NCBI GenBank assembly: GCA_010356995.1
Contig: ML996702.1
Span: 515,013-579,012, forward strand
DNA from: Trichodelitschia bisporula
Taxonomy: Eukaryota > Ascomycota > Dothideomycetes > Phaeotrichales > Phaeotrichaceae
Length of the DNA: 64,000 nucleotides
Direction of reading: 5' to 3'
Of the stretch, positions 33,101-46,000 are shown in pieces. The position numbers and the translations under genes were made by a program. The notes under the pieces are model-generated. The model had not been told where the DNA came from. It worked only from the letters and a program-made list of their open reading frames with translations, and ran no database searches. How positions within the stretch are numbered: the stretch's first letter is position 1; each line of letters begins with the position of its first letter.

Positions 33101-33180
33101 GATGGCGCAACAATCCATGCCGATCCGTCGTTCAGATCGTAAGCTCCCGCTGATCCGTCCATGGTGGTGGTTGGGTTCAC
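30175..33180 (-). CDS. srbA: SREBP-type membrane-bound bHLH transcription factor
   Basis: One exon, 1001 residues, close to the size of Aspergillus SrbA. This family sits in the ER membrane and, after cleavage in low oxygen or low sterol, sends its N-terminal half to the nucleus to switch on ergosterol and hypoxia genes. The bHLH region (about 235-305) has SHNMIEKRYRTNLNDKIAAL. The tyrosine in EKRYR, where most bHLH proteins have arginine, is the mark of SREBPs. An acidic loop (DEDDDQEDL) and a leucine zipper (HLERRNKVLQDEV) follow. Two hydrophobic spans, about 424-444 and 483-503, form the membrane hairpin. The rest is the fungal SREBP C-terminal domain (DUF2014), with a Gly-rich tail. The first ATG (MNPTTTMDG) is used; the next lies six codons on. 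Its upstream side faces the 18-kb desert. Confidence 0.95.
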   Translation of the reverse strand: MNPTTTMDGSAGAYDLNDGSAWIVAPSDETQLISQQPHDAVPGGAWEEFMAWNPAQAQPSPKARNPQSPLSFVKPEQKPPAYTPRQPSVEETLSIQTVPAYVPHRLDGIPYSFGQPLSMAPAFDFGVPAFDPSTIPSSASTSFPIGSTWSPTSSLDAVNQTLVSPLSPDDQQLQTGSVPAPPISTPGLEHSPGSAHASHSQESSPEPVQSRNKKRKSSGGESGSEKTGKQGPVKKTSHNMIEKRYRTNLNDKIAALRDSVPSLRVTSRANGQCDEDDDQEDLDGLTPAHKLNKATVLSKATEYIRHLERRNKVLQDEVASYKARLQQYEKLANAGALVMPDGLPRYAEQTFPRPSAPQMPDPNPPQGLIPVPENIMNLHRAQAAQAPYPTPANGYPMYAGSPARGHMPGENGFQGRGRGSNFAAKLMVGSLAGLMFMEGFVAREAEKSGDAPEDRGLFALPFPLLRLIADSLVPKSVFGLSSHAAFSSLKLLVLLSAVIYVIAPLFDFKPRPKRKGTSAVRLAPVPSLASPVEVRRKAWLTAIQTVWVPRHSFLLELAALVLKTLKLSTRKLVGWHGYALLTGITKEQEAARVKAWDIALDAQLTGGDAEISMSRLILTLMASGTLPDTPVRLMLKALHIRVLLWEVAKAVKWFKFDFVGAKLSRRYWNASREEHHLYMNTPHDQREGIEALPEHLAALLELDSDDVLVAPIIQRAYNLAWNKPVAEDVRADESMDTVVEDFAISSPLDALAAWWSTLMVSHVLVQSLTTDPGADAESDLHADLELAIKTAPPTSTAHVRALVSRAVLVPHNRDAHIRTALATLPSRKRALPVPASPSSLLNDVSERPVGVDVKTALALAKCLCVAETSAVGAEVVAAMVNAYAPAEAGFTLLSFVAAFMLLRHCTEEEKGMLGVARGGLERLAAVMRVWVGGEGGRRAVGDEGVRGVVVERCLRASRVLVGVGVGGGEWEESDAGYGSSEEGGGEGGGVRRGESIKVYAC

Positions 33181-34080
33181 GTAGGGATATGGAAATTATG
33201 CACTTTCGACCTCGGCGTTCAGGATGGGTCAGCAAAGTCAGAGGCGCATCTAGTCGGTAAATGGGAGATATAGAAGTATCGGGTCCAGTTGAGCTGAATG
33301 ACAGCAGATGCTTGACAGCAGGTGCTTGACGGCAGCTAGTTGCCGAGAGCTTCGCGTTGTTCGACTCTTAAAGGCAGATTGGCGACGAGATGCGGAGAGC
33401 TGGAGGAAGGGAGGTCAGGTCTCCGGTGATGTCGAGGGATGTCGCGACCAGGATGAGCGAGGAGCACGGGGCTGCACGCAATTGAAGGGATGAAAGGGGC
33501 ACGCGGGATTGCCGGGTCACTACAGTACGACAGCGAAGCACGAAGCTGTAGGAGGTGTGGGAGAGTTGGACGAGGTTTCTTTTCGAGGGTTCCAATTATA
33601 AGTGAGAGAGAATGGAGGGTGGGAGAAGATGGCGATAGGATCAGTTGAGGTGCATTCAAAATGGAGGGATGAGATGGGATGGGGGGAGGGGACAATAATT
33701 GGGGGAGGAGGGAGGGGAGGGAGGGGGGGAAGGTGGGAAAAAAATCAAGGCCTGCCGGGGGGTGACTGGGTTGATGAGGGAGGTCAAGACGAAGCGTGGC
33801 TTTGGCAACTTGCCCAGCAGCCGCCCAGCGTTTATCTTCCCCCACAGCACAAAGGCGGAGGAGATAGCAGTGGCAGACGTCTTCACTCTCTTGAATTGGA
33901 GATGGCCCAAGAAAGTTCCTCGCAACGCAACGAAGCTGTGTTGTTGTCCCTCTCCCTTTCTTCCTTTTTGATGAGCTTCAAGCGAACCGTTGACGTGGGG
34001 ATGGGGGGGAGCCGAGCTGAAGGAGCTCTGCTGCAGGGACAGCTTGTGCAGTTTAGTATAGCTTAGCTTCCGGCAAGCGC
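33181..34080. promoter_or_regulatory. srbA upstream region with G-run cluster
   Basis: No gene is present. Between about 33675 and 33740 the plus strand has seven or more runs of three to seven G (GGGG, GGGGAGGGG, GGGAGGGGAGGGAGGGGGGG). This could fold as a G-quadruplex some 500 bp upstream of the srbA start. TACAGTACGA occurs at 33521-33530. Confidence 0.5.
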
Positions 34081-37000
34081 CTGAAACACCCTTGAAGGCA
34101 ATCAGATGCAATGAGAAACAAGTCGAAGGCAACGGTAAAGAGGAATGCCTTGGATGGAGGGGTGTTGGGAAGTGAGTGAGCTATCAGAGGAAGAGGTTGC
34201 AAGCTTCATGAGAAGGGGCGTTGCGTGCGGCCCTTCGATCTGTACAATGCCAACGTAGGCAAGCATCAACCAGCTCTCTACGGTTGTACTTCTGGGAGAG
34301 ACGGAAGGAATTGCACAGAGTGTTTTCAGCTCCGGGATATCTTTGTTTACTGTCGTCTAGAACTACGGGTAAACGTTTCACGACTCGGCCCGCAGCCCGC
34401 AATCTCGCGCAGTCGAATCGTCATTACTCGGATCGTGCAGCGGCAAGATCGGCGACGAGGTACGTACCCAAGATCCACAACCCAGCCAGAGGCTGCAGAT
34501 GGGAATCTGGATTTGCAAAGTCCGATACCCGTCCTTCCAAATCCAGCAATAATGCTCCGTCCGAATTTATCTCTATAAAATGCAAAGAATCGGCCGAATC
34601 ATGGACTCGTCCAAATGGTGCACTTTTGAACCGCTCAAAATATCAATTGTCATTCCCTGGTCCCATATGCAGTACGCTCCCATCTACCGAACTACCAGCC
34701 CCACCCACATCAACTTATCAGATCCAGCTCCGCAGCTCAACAAAGGGATTGATTAGCTGGACCCCGCTTATAGCTCCCGTTCCAGTACCAATTCTCGATT
34801 GCCCCAGGAATGGCTTCACACGTGTCGAAGAGTCATCGCTCTCAGCTCCACCCACACTATTCGTTCAAAGGCGAGCGACGACCCGGAACCAGACCGAGGC
34901 CCTTGAACTTCAGCATCAGTTGGTCTGGACGAGTCCGTAGTGGAGTCTATTACCTGCCAAGCTCTCTGCCATCCCTCAGGGTCCAAGTGGTGATGATGCC
35001 TCGTGTACGTAGTAGCACTCGTGCGTCAAAGCATGTGATCTGGGAAGTTGAGAGAGCGGCTCAACCAGTTGAGTCGGAGGTTCAACCACTGAGCAGTGGC
35101 TACCAGTTTTCATACGCAGAGGTTAACAATGACCATCTTTCCAGGAAAGCTACCGGTTCGGGTTGGCATGTCGGGTGAAAGAAGTGGCAGGAACGAGCGG
35201 TAGACGACGGAACGATAGGAAAGCCGATCAACCATACCTTCGAATATTCGACTCCGCACATCCAAAACCGCGCAGAGATATCATCGGTCATCTGAAGAGA
35301 ACAACCTGAGTTGCGAATTCTGCCTTCATCACTCCCGTCTCGTCATTTGGATTGTGCTTCCAGCGACCAGCTAAGCCAAGCTCTGCAATTCTCATTTTGT
35401 GCTCCCGGAACCGTATCGTGTCGCCCGAGGCGGGAGTATCTGCCAGCAGTGTGGATGACAGCACCGACGGGACGATCCAAAGCCAGTTCCATCTGGAACA
35501 CGACGAGTAGGACGAGGGCATCCCCATCAACCGCAAACTGAAAACTGAAAAGTTAACCTCGCTGATGATAGCCGAGAATGTATGTGGACAAGGCAACAGT
35601 AGCACGGCACAAGACATGGTACCATTTGCTTAATCAAAGACATTCTGCATTCGCTAACTTGGATAGTGTTGTCCCCTTCGATACGGCAGGCGTGGCTCCG
35701 ACAGCGTCCCGATACCTGCTCACATCTCTTCACCTGTCCTTTCGGACGTCTGGCGTCTGTTCAAAAAGTGCAACTGGTAACGGCAGGCGGAGAATAACAC
35801 ACTGCGCAACCAAGGGCTCCAGACGACCTAGAGGAAACGATAGGAATACAACCCATTCTACCCCACAAGCTAGGAAGGCACCATGGCGTCCAGAGATAAT
35901 GGTCCAACAACCTCATCGGTTGAGATCAGAAGACTTTTGTCGTGATACGGTACGGACAAGTCGAACGATTGGCGTCTCAAGCACCTGCAAGCCGGTGGCA
36001 AAAGGGTATTGAGAATGCAAGATGTGGTAGTACAGTCACTTATGCAAGTCCATTGCGGACTCCAGGACCTTGCAGTACCGTACACCGACGGGCGCGGCTA
36101 CTTTAACTTGTTAATCTGGTTCCTTCAGAAAAGAGTCGAACGACTCTTACGAATTAGGCCATTTGGCGCTGTGATTCAATAGCCTCAACTCCTTTGAGTA
36201 TCCTGCCATGCAACAGGTGTTCGTCATCACATCTACGATGCGAATCCAACGGCGAACCCGGGATCCCGCGTCAAGCCGCGCGGCAATCGCAGCCACCTCA
36301 AAGCCACAGCGAATCCCAAAGTACACAAAGATGCTCACAATACGCAGGGCAGTTCTATGGCTCATATACTGTTGCCATATCTGCGTTCCGACACATCAAC
36401 CCGTGGGGGACGGAGTTTCGACCTTGCGTTACGAAAGGCAGGAGATTCGGTCACCGAAGTGAAGGATAAGGACTCGCGCCTCGATATTCCATGGACGTGG
36501 CTCCGGAACTTGCAATACGTCGCAGGTTGGCGAGCGACGTGACCCAGGCTCGCTTAAGATACCTTCTCGTCCAGTCGTCCCACGCCCTACGTAGGACTGG
36601 CATCTTGCAGGCTGTGGCTTCGCAGTCGTCGTCGGAAACTCGGAATAGCAGGGGTATGACGTGAGGCGGGCAGGACGAACCGGCACGCAGGCCGCGTCGA
36701 ATTGCCCAAGGCCAGCTGCGATTCCTGATGTAGCAGCTAGTGCGTCGGCTCCAAGTGCCTATCAGGCGGTTCCTCCGGCTAGGAGCGGGACGGAAAATCT
36801 CCGCATCGCCTTGGAGCCGTCCCGCTGCGGACTGGGAAACTGGCGGGGGGGGGTTGACTGCAGTGTATTTGACATTCCGTTGGTTCAGCGGGACATGCAA
36901 CTGGATTCGCTTGACGAGCATGAGTGGATTCGATTCCACGGAATATTTACGCGATTGGGCAGCTCAACCCTGACAGGCCGGGTGCGATGCAGCCGGTGCT

Positions 37001-40000
37001 GCAGGAGAAACGGAGAGGAATCGATCGAAGTGCGAGAAAATATGCGGGACGATACTGGGAGCGAGATAGTGAACGCCTCATCTGCCGGCCAATCTTGTTG
37101 GCATTCGTCACTTGTTAGCGCTGCGGCATTGCCTAGCTCTGTCCCAAATCGGCGCATCCGATGATCCTGCTTTTGATCAGGCTAACGGCCTCTCTTTCGC
37201 TTCCGTCGGCGATGCAGGATCGCTTCGCATATCGCGCGAGTACCCACGTTCGACCCGCCGAAAAGAAGCACCGCAGCCTCTCCTCCCCCCGCTTCCAAGC
37301 GCACCTGCATCCTGCAGCGCTACCTGCACTCCTCATGCCGTGACTTGCTCCCTGATGCAAGCCACGGGAAGTCATTGGATATCTCAAGGAGGCGTCGCGA
37401 GTTGCACGGCATGACCATCCGCGAAATCCTGCTCTGCGAGCGCTGGGCCGCGCCACGGGTGGAGGTGAGCATGCCGGCTCCCCGCACGGATTGCCACGAG
37501 GCCCCGCCCCCAGAGCCCCCGATGGCTCCGATGCGATACACGATTGTCGGCCAGATGATGCGCTGCTGCGCGTTTTTGACGTTTTGTGTGGGTGGCGGGT
37601 GCAGCAGCACGGCTGACGAACCGGGGGAAGCGTGCTTATGCGAAGATCAATCCGCGGATTGGCCTCGAGGGAAGTGGTGGGTGGGAAAATGTCCCGGATG
37701 GCCCCGATGTCTTCTCCTGCCCGTTGGCGATTTGCCTGTTCGCCGGGCTTCGTTTTGTCGCCGAGCTGGTACTGGATGCCATTTGCGAGTCGCGGGTTCC
37801 GAGCACGAGTCGCGAAATTCTCCGGTCCCGGCATGCCGAAAATCGAACGACACGGGCTGTGTGGCTGCAGATTATGGAGGTCTGGACTTTCTTGTGTAGA
37901 CTTTGATCCTATCGATGTCCTACAGTACGACGTGGTCTCGTTTTGTTTTAACGTGGGCTGATAGACGCGAGACCTATTGGCTAATAGGCGCCCAGCGCAA
38001 CATGACACACCTCACATGCCGCGAGCAGAACACAAGCTGAAGATAAAAATGTTCGGTAAGCGGGATTAAGACCAATATGGCCTGACTTTACCTTTGTCTA
38101 ACGTGTATACCTTTCAGAGGTTAGTTCCACACATCGCCATCTGGGCCATCGTTTCATCCAGTGGTGGACGGAAAAGCCGGCACATCCACGGCTTACCAGC
38201 CCGCATCCCACCTCAAGGTCCCCCGTTCTCGCACGGAAGCTGGATTAAGAATGGCACGAGCAAGATTTCACTGCCGTGGATCTACGAGAGCCTGCTCATG
38301 GGCTGTTCATTCACGGATCACGGATCTGGCTTCCGCGGTCCACCGCTACCGTATGTTAACGCGCAAACGCTGGGCCCACGACCGCAAGAGGTACCAAATT
38401 CCGGCCGTTGGCGATCTGGAATTACGCAAGTGCCTTCCAGCGCCCTGGTCGCCCGATCTGACGTTGCTTTCTCCGCGAATTAAGGCCGAGGGAAGCAGGA
38501 GCCGCGAAACACCATCGGCGGCCAGATCGCAACAACCAAAGGCTTGACCTACCACTTACGACCCGCATCTCACATCCGGGCGTGGTCTCTGCGCAACAGA
38601 GCCCTAAGCGCAAGGAGCTCCCGATGCTGCAAGGCTTCCTTTGGTAGTAGTCCATCTGAGATCCCCTCCCCGACTGAATCGGTTTCGACGGAAGTTTAAT
38701 CAATCCGCCGCCGACCGATAGATTACCCGCCAGATCTGGGTTGGGGGGTCCGTCCGGGCCGGGGAACGTCGCCAGATTTCGCACGAGATTGCATATATGA
38801 ACTCCCCCGCATAACTTGCGCTTGGCCAGGCCCTAGCTGGGTCCGCCAGGGCAAGCGGTGTAGGGCTTCGCTCCCGACTTCCGAAGCCGAATCTCGCCAG
38901 CCCTCATTCCGCGACAAAGGCAGGCTGCGGAGAGAGCTGAAGGCGAGCTCGAGAGAGCTGGACCTGCGAGCGATGGGGGGGCGGGCTTGCCGTGCGAGTG
39001 GTCGCGACGAATATCTCTCAGGCGCTCTCGCATTTCACATGGCCTTTGGGTAAGTTTTACGCAGACGTTAGCCTGCCAAAAGACCGCGTTGAGCATGCGT
39101 TCCGAGGATGCGGCCCCTTACCCAATCGGGAAACATTTGGGGTTTTGCGTATCGCTGCCTTTTTTGCGATGCGGCCGGGGAGAGGACGTACCTATCCGCG
39201 TGGCCCTCGCTCGGCACGCCTGATGTCTGCACTGCTGCAACTCGTATCCTGCGTATGGAACGTCAATTTCCGCTGTACCCACGGCACTTTGTGCCTCTGT
39301 AGCCGGAGATCGTTTCCGCAGCTCGGTCTCGCTGAATCTTGCCTGCTGCTGGGGGGCGGGTATGGTGCGATCACGATACACACGCCCCGCCTCCATCTGG
39401 GATCTGAATACCTCACGGCTAAGTCATGCCCTTGCGTATGGGCGACCCTCACTCCGTCCCCAGCTTCGCATATGACAGCGAGACGAGTGGATGTTGACGC
39501 CGTTAATGCGCTGCCGCCAGCGTCGAGCAATTTGCTAACTAGGCTGCTTCGGCATAATGATCCTGTACTGGAACTCATGTAAACTGGTACCGTACGCTCG
39601 ACGTAACCCGCTCTAGCACGGCCAGTCTTCCGTGGCTTTCAATCTGCAATTGTCGCATCGCCGGCGATCGTCACCGCTCATCTGCGACCGTGACGTGGGC
39701 CTCGAGTTGCCCTGCACTCCCACGAGGTTGGCTGTGAGAGGTAAGACACGGGACACGGGATGCGGCCGAGTGCAGGTCGCTATCAGTGAGCACCGCGAAA
39801 CCGCCGCATCGGATCTGCCACGGGACTTGGCAGCTAGGTCCCAAGCCATAAGGCCACCAGGCCGGTGTTTCGTGCTCGAGGCTGCTGAATGGCCAAGGGG
39901 GCCCTCGTTGCGGCGAGGTTGGGCAACGCGGGCACCTTAGCGGAGTGGCAGCCGTTCAGAGCGCGCATAACGTCGCACACGCTCTGCGCCGTTACGTAGG

Positions 40001-43000
40001 TGCGCATTGTGCATTATTGAGAGGCTGGGAACCTCGTCGGCGATTCCTGGTTTGCAGGAAAACGGGAGGGGTGGGGCAGGGGGCAATCTGCCGATCGCTT
40101 TCATCTCGTTTGCGATGCGATCGCGATTTTTGGCAACGTGATGGGGAGATAAGAGCTAACGCTCGCAAGATGCGGCGGGGAACGAATCTCGTTACCCTAC
40201 CGTACGGCCGCTGGCGGGGTTGGTACGGCACTACCGTTGCGACTACGCTGCCTATTCGTACGTATGCCAGCGGTCCGGTAGGGCCTACTCGGAAGATCCG
40301 TCCGTAAGAGCAGATCGTCCACCCTTCACTCTCATCCGCCGGAAGATCCGACGTCACGCCAGCATTCGTACGGGACAACACCACCCCCAGTGAGCGAACC
40401 TACCTCTAACCGACGCTGCCCACGCAGCCCCCCCTCCTAGCCTTACTCCGACTCGCCCGCTCATCTGCACCTCCCCCCCCGCCGATCCAGCCGCAATGCA
40501 GCAGCGCGCAGCAGCGACATCGGTCTCGCTCCCAGATACTGCAATTCTCCCGCCTATCTGATCGACAGCGCAGTGCAGTATCCACTGCCTTTCGCTTCGC
40601 ACACCAATACAGAGCATGGCCGCAATGGAAGCATAGTCAGCGCCGATCGCGGCTAGCCGCACCGCTAAGCGCGCCCTACGCGGCCCAGCCTTGCGCTGCT
40701 AGCGGTGCGCGCGCGCGGCTGCCGCGGCGTAGGCCACGCGGGGGGTGCGATGGTGCGGCGCGGGACACGGGATGGCGGCAGCGCCAGTGTGGGTATTTCT
40801 TTTTGCGGCGTTCGCGGGCGGCGGGCGTGTCAGTCTCGTGGGTCGGGTCGGCGGGGCTGGTGGCCGGGGGCCTTGGGGGCAAAGGCTAAAGGGGGGGAAG
40901 GAGGGGGTTTTTCGAGTCGCTTTCGAATTCGCGTAAGGAACGGGAGATCGGGGGAATAAATTGGAGGTTGGACGGGAGGGTTTATGGGCGCGATTTGAGT
41001 GTGGATCGGCCGTGGGTGAAGAGAGGGTGAGTGGATTCATCGCTCGCCGGGCGCAGGGCTGGGGAATGGGCTGCAGATGGCGGCCGGCTCTTGATACGAT
41101 CCCCGCGCCGCGCCGTGCGCCTCATGCAGCCACCGCGGGGCGCCGAACAAAGCTTCTCCGCACACAGGGAGGGGAAGGGCCCGACACGGTCTATCGACGG
41201 GATTCCTGGGACTTGACGACGGGAGTCAATCGCGGGAGTGGAGTGCGGGAACGGTGAGGGGAGATGGGGGGGTAAAGTACCGAGGAAAAGCGGAGAGGGC
41301 TCAGCGTCTCATACTTCGTATTCGCTGGGCAATCTATCTCTCATCGTGCGAACGATGGGGCAAGATCTCGTTCCTGCGGCTCCGGGCCTGGGAGTGGTTC
41401 CGGGGAGGAGACGTGAGCGATATTGCAGATTGAGTGCGCTGCGTGGCCGGTGATATTGTGCGCTGCTTCTCGTTCCTAGGTTTTTTGCGAGTGTGGTGCG
41501 GGGGAGCCTGGCCTGGGGTGAGGGGGTCGTGTGGATCGAGGGAAGGTGGGAAGATGGGCCGTTCGAGGCTGGGGTTCCGGGGAAGATGGATGAGGCCGAA
41601 GGCGATGGGGTGGGTTTTCTGTGTGCTTCCCCGGGCTGATGTGCAAGTGGATGGGGATGGTGAGTACCGTGTTGATGCTAGGAGAGCGTATCCTGCCTGA
41701 TGTTGAGGGACTGAGCAGCTAATAGGCATTACTTCCCGCCTCCGTGGATGGTGGAAGAAAGCGACGATGCGGTTTTGGGATACATTGGATGGCGTACTGC
41801 AGGCTGGGGCTGCTCTTGGTCAGTAACTTCGAAGCTAATTGTGAGTACAGTAGTGGCCGCATTACCACGGAGACCATATCGATGGCCTGAACTGGTAGCG
41901 TGAAGGGCACGACTACATCAATGGAAGAACTGGAACTTCCACATCGCGGCACGGAGGTATACAGAGTGGAAAGTGGAGACTGGATATATGAAAGGTCGGT
42001 ATCTTCTCATCCCTATCACTACTTTACCTGACTGGCCCCACATCCTCCTATTTTGGGTAAGTTTGTCAATTTGCCTTCCAGAAGGCTACCATAGCTCCTG
42101 AGATTCCCATGCAAAAACTGAACCACCGAACTTCATATTTTTCCGGAAGTTCAGGCCAGCCTTCCTCAGAACACAGCTCCTCGAGCTCTCGATATAGGGG
42201 TTTATTTTCGGTCCAGGATGTACAGGACTCGTACCAGTTTACGAGACTATCGTTGACTACGGAAGAGAGCTCGCTCCGCTCCTGGCTGCAATGCGAGCCA
42301 TCGTACCGGCGGATCAAGTTCCCAATCCCCTCTCCCCCATCGCAGAACACCCGTTCCCATCCCCATTCCTGCCATCCCCACAGCCCCATCCGTATCAACA
42401 CCCTCCCGCCGGGAAGGAATATGCGAGATAGCGTCTCGCGGGTGGAATATGAACAGTGCTGGCATCCAATACTCCGTCACCGGGTCGCCATTCGAAATTG
42501 ACAGCCCACCCCACCGGCTGAGAGCCGTTTATCACCACACCGTACCCTCTTCGTACGGTACCCGATATCTCATTCTGATCACCGTGCAACGTCCCGCCCT
42601 ATCCGCGCGCCAAACCATTACCGCGCGCGGGCGCCACGGCGCCACTTCTGGCGGGGTTGGATTGATCGCTGCGATAACGGCGTTGTAAGGGCTGACTAGC
42701 GGTGCCGCGAGATGCCGCAGCGGGGAGTGCTTCGATACCAACTTCGTCGGTTTCCTTTTTTCGTACTCGGTTTCTCGGGTCTGGGTTGATGGGATCGTGC
42801 GAACGGATGGCACTGTTGCGTATGATCGCGCCACGGTCAGGAACAATGGGCTTTCGTGCGCGGCGGGTACTTCCACGGCCCAGCAGCATCGTCTAGGGTC
42901 GTCCCATCCACGGATGGTCAGCGGTAGCTACAGTGCGACGCAGACTTGCCAGGCATCCGTACTCGGCACTCTATCGTGCGTATGTCTCATCGATGCATCG

Positions 43001-46000
43001 TCGCACTCAATCTGATCGCATCGCGCTCGAGCCTTAATCCCGCCCCGCGGCAAACACCACCAATCAGGAAATCCAGCTGAGAAACGCATCCCAACGTCCA
43101 CCCGCCTCGCACCCGCCTCGGGTTACACCAGCGCCCCCGCCCACGCCCCCCCGGTGTCCCGCGCGAACGAAGCCAGAAGTCATATGCAAAAGTGGCCTGT
43201 TATTCGGAAGTGCACCCCTTCAGGAAGCGACAACACCCCCGCGTGCGCCGCCGAGATTATCCCGCGCCGAGCATCGGGACCGGGGGTAGACTGCTGACGG
43301 GGCAGCATTTGCCGAACGGTGTCGGAGGCGCGCGCTAGCCGCTAGTCTGCTTGTCTCCCTCGTGCGGGCGGCGCCACTACGATACGCTACGTATGGAAGG
43401 AGGCGGGGGAGGCGGGGCTGGATCGGCTGGCGCGGGGGCCGGACACGAGGCCAGGCGAAGCGGCGGCGACAAGAACTGCGGGCGCGGTCTGGGCGGCTGC
43501 TTGTAGGACTTGGCGATATAGGCTGAGGGGTCTGATGGGGCAAATCTCCGAGGGATGTGAGATGGGCGATGCGAGGTGTATCGTAATTTTGATTTTTTGG
43601 GGTTTGAGGACGGGAGGTGCTGGGAACGGGATGCCGCAAAATGCCGCAACGGCCCCTTCGTGTTCCCACGCCCCGAATCGGGCCCGTGGCGTCGCGGTCC
43701 GCATGGCTAACTGCAGGATCCAATTCCCCTTCTCGGAGTTCTCGCGTGGGACAATGCACAATGCGTCGCCGCCGGCGCCAGGGAGAGGGAGAGGGAGTGC
43801 CGGCGGGGAGGGTGAATTGCGGATGGCGACTTCAGGCGTGCAATGGCATGTTCCTAATTCTAATTCTGGAGGCCCCGATGCTGTGGAGGAGTAATCCCCG
43901 AAAATCGCTCCGCTGTTCAGAGTATCCAGCGCCGTCTTGAGGATCCGGCTCCGCACCAGTGCTAGCCGGGGCAAGCGCTCACCTGGTGAGCGTTAACGAC
44001 GAGTAGTTGCGCACCAACATCGGCGGCCGATTTCTAGGCCCGCGAACTGCGATCCGCGGGCCGCTAGTTATTACCGCGACTCCAGCTATTCCGTTAGTTT
44101 TCTCATCCACCTTCGCTTTCTGTTGCTCAGTCCGCCGGCATCACGGTGGACGACCCCCAGGTCATCCGTCAAACCCGTCAAAGCTGTCAAATCACTTCCC
44201 GCAGCACACTGTACGCCGTGTTCGTTCCGCCAACGACGACCGCAATCTGCAACCTAGCGAGCGTTCAGCAGGTGTTACACGTTAGACGAGGAGGCTTTCG
44301 CGACCTCCTGCGCAAGTGCGCTTGGGTAAAGATTCACGTGGGGGGGAACGGACGGCGTTGCTGGGGTGGGGAAAATTGGGGAAGGAAGAACCGGGCTGTG
44401 GCGGAGATGGGATTGTATGTGAGGCGTTAGGATAGGGGAGAGGGGGCCGGGTATATCCATCCAGTAACGGGACTAGTTTCCGCTCGGTGCGGTTTTCGAT
44501 TGCGGCCGGCGATGCGGCCGGTATTTGCTAGGGCCGCTTAAGGACCTTTGCTTTATGCTGCCGAATGGCTTTGGCTTCGCTGTTCGTGAAGAGATGACCC
44601 GAATAGGTACGGTACAGTACCTACCTCCTCCTTCGTCTCCTACTGCCACCGCCTCGCGACCTGCGGTAAACAGCAACTGCACATCGCGGCATCGCAGTCC
44701 CGTTGCCAGAGCGCAGGGTCACGATCTGCGGTACGTGCACGATTCGCTCGTGTCCCAAAATACCCAGGCAAGCCAAAAAAAATCTCCAGCTTCCTAATTA
44801 CGTCTACGTCGTCGTTTCAAACCGCGCGCTCCCCATCCGTTTCCCCCAAAAGCCAACTGCCCAAAAGCTACCTATATCTCCGAGATGCTTAATGCAAGGT
44901 ACGTATCGCAGGGCCCATCGCACGACTCAGTGAGATTTCATATCCGAACGAACAGTACGTAGCTCTGGTTTCTTCCCCCGGCATCTTCCTGGGCTTCGGC
45001 TTCGTGCCGCCGGCTAAATTAGGGTTCGCGGCAGAGCGGCGCGGGCCTGTTCCGGGGTCCGCGTGAGTGGGATAGATTGATTAATCGCATCGCTCCTCCC
45101 CTGTAACGGACCAGATGGGTTGCGTGGCGCGGTCGAGAAGAGCAAGAGAACAGGGCAATATATCGAGGTTATTTGCGGCGCGCACGGATCCCAGGGGGTG
45201 GATCTGTGGATGCAACGTCGACGATGCTGGTGAAAGCGACATCGCAGCAACGACGAGTGACGACGCAGGCTACGACGATGAACGGGAGCCGGTTATCGCA
45301 AATCAGATCATGCTAGCTAACTAGCTAGAAATATTCCCTTACCCCTTCACTGAGCTTTTCCACTTGCGGTACAGTTTGCAATGCCCGTCGCCATGCCACG
45401 GCCTAGTCCCACAAACGTTCCTCCCTCCGCATTAACATGCCCCACGCGATACGCCCCCCCTTCCTCCATTCCGCGGAGTGGCGTGATTTGCCCTCGCCGG
45501 CCGCGCAGAACGCGCAAAACACGGTACAGTACGGTATCATCTACACGCTCCACACGAAGCAAACCGCGTCCTCCATCCACACGCAGCTCCAATAGGTCCT
45601 CACACGCGCAGGCACTCGCTTCACACATTCCTCCTCCGCAGGTGTGCAATCCAGGAAAAAGCTCCTGGGGTGGGGGGAGCCGCGCGATTGGCCACTGTAG
45701 CAACTCGTGGGGATGGAGAGGGTCATGGGTCCCTTTGCGGCTGGGGGCGGGGAGATCTAGACGGAGGCCGCGATCTCGATCCTGCAATTCGGCGTTCGTC
45801 GCGCGGGTTTGACACGAGATGAATGGACCCCCCCGTTCCCCGCCCGCGGCCGGGGGAGTGGGCGTGCCGTGCTTGTGGCGGGGCGGGGTCTAACGGGTTT
45901 GTTTCGAGGGCGAGTCACGGCGTGCATGTGCGGGTTGTGCTTCGTAGCGGGCGGGCGGGCTGGTGGGCGAATGTCCGTTGCGAGATGTGCGTGTTGCGCG

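Noticed and set aside
34221-34940. 239-codon plus frame
   Set aside because: No domain, and a Ser/Arg/Pro-rich composition with no start context or neighbouring exon to support it.
37133-38008. 291-codon minus frame
   Set aside because: No known motif; long frames overlap on the other strand and its composition (Arg, Ser, Pro, Cys) is typical of chance frames in GC-rich DNA.
39613-39849. Frame ending in RRRCDNCRLKATEDWPC, like the start of a Zn2Cys6 finger
   Set aside because: Only the first part of the motif is present, a stop follows at once and no plausible splice leads to the remaining cysteines.
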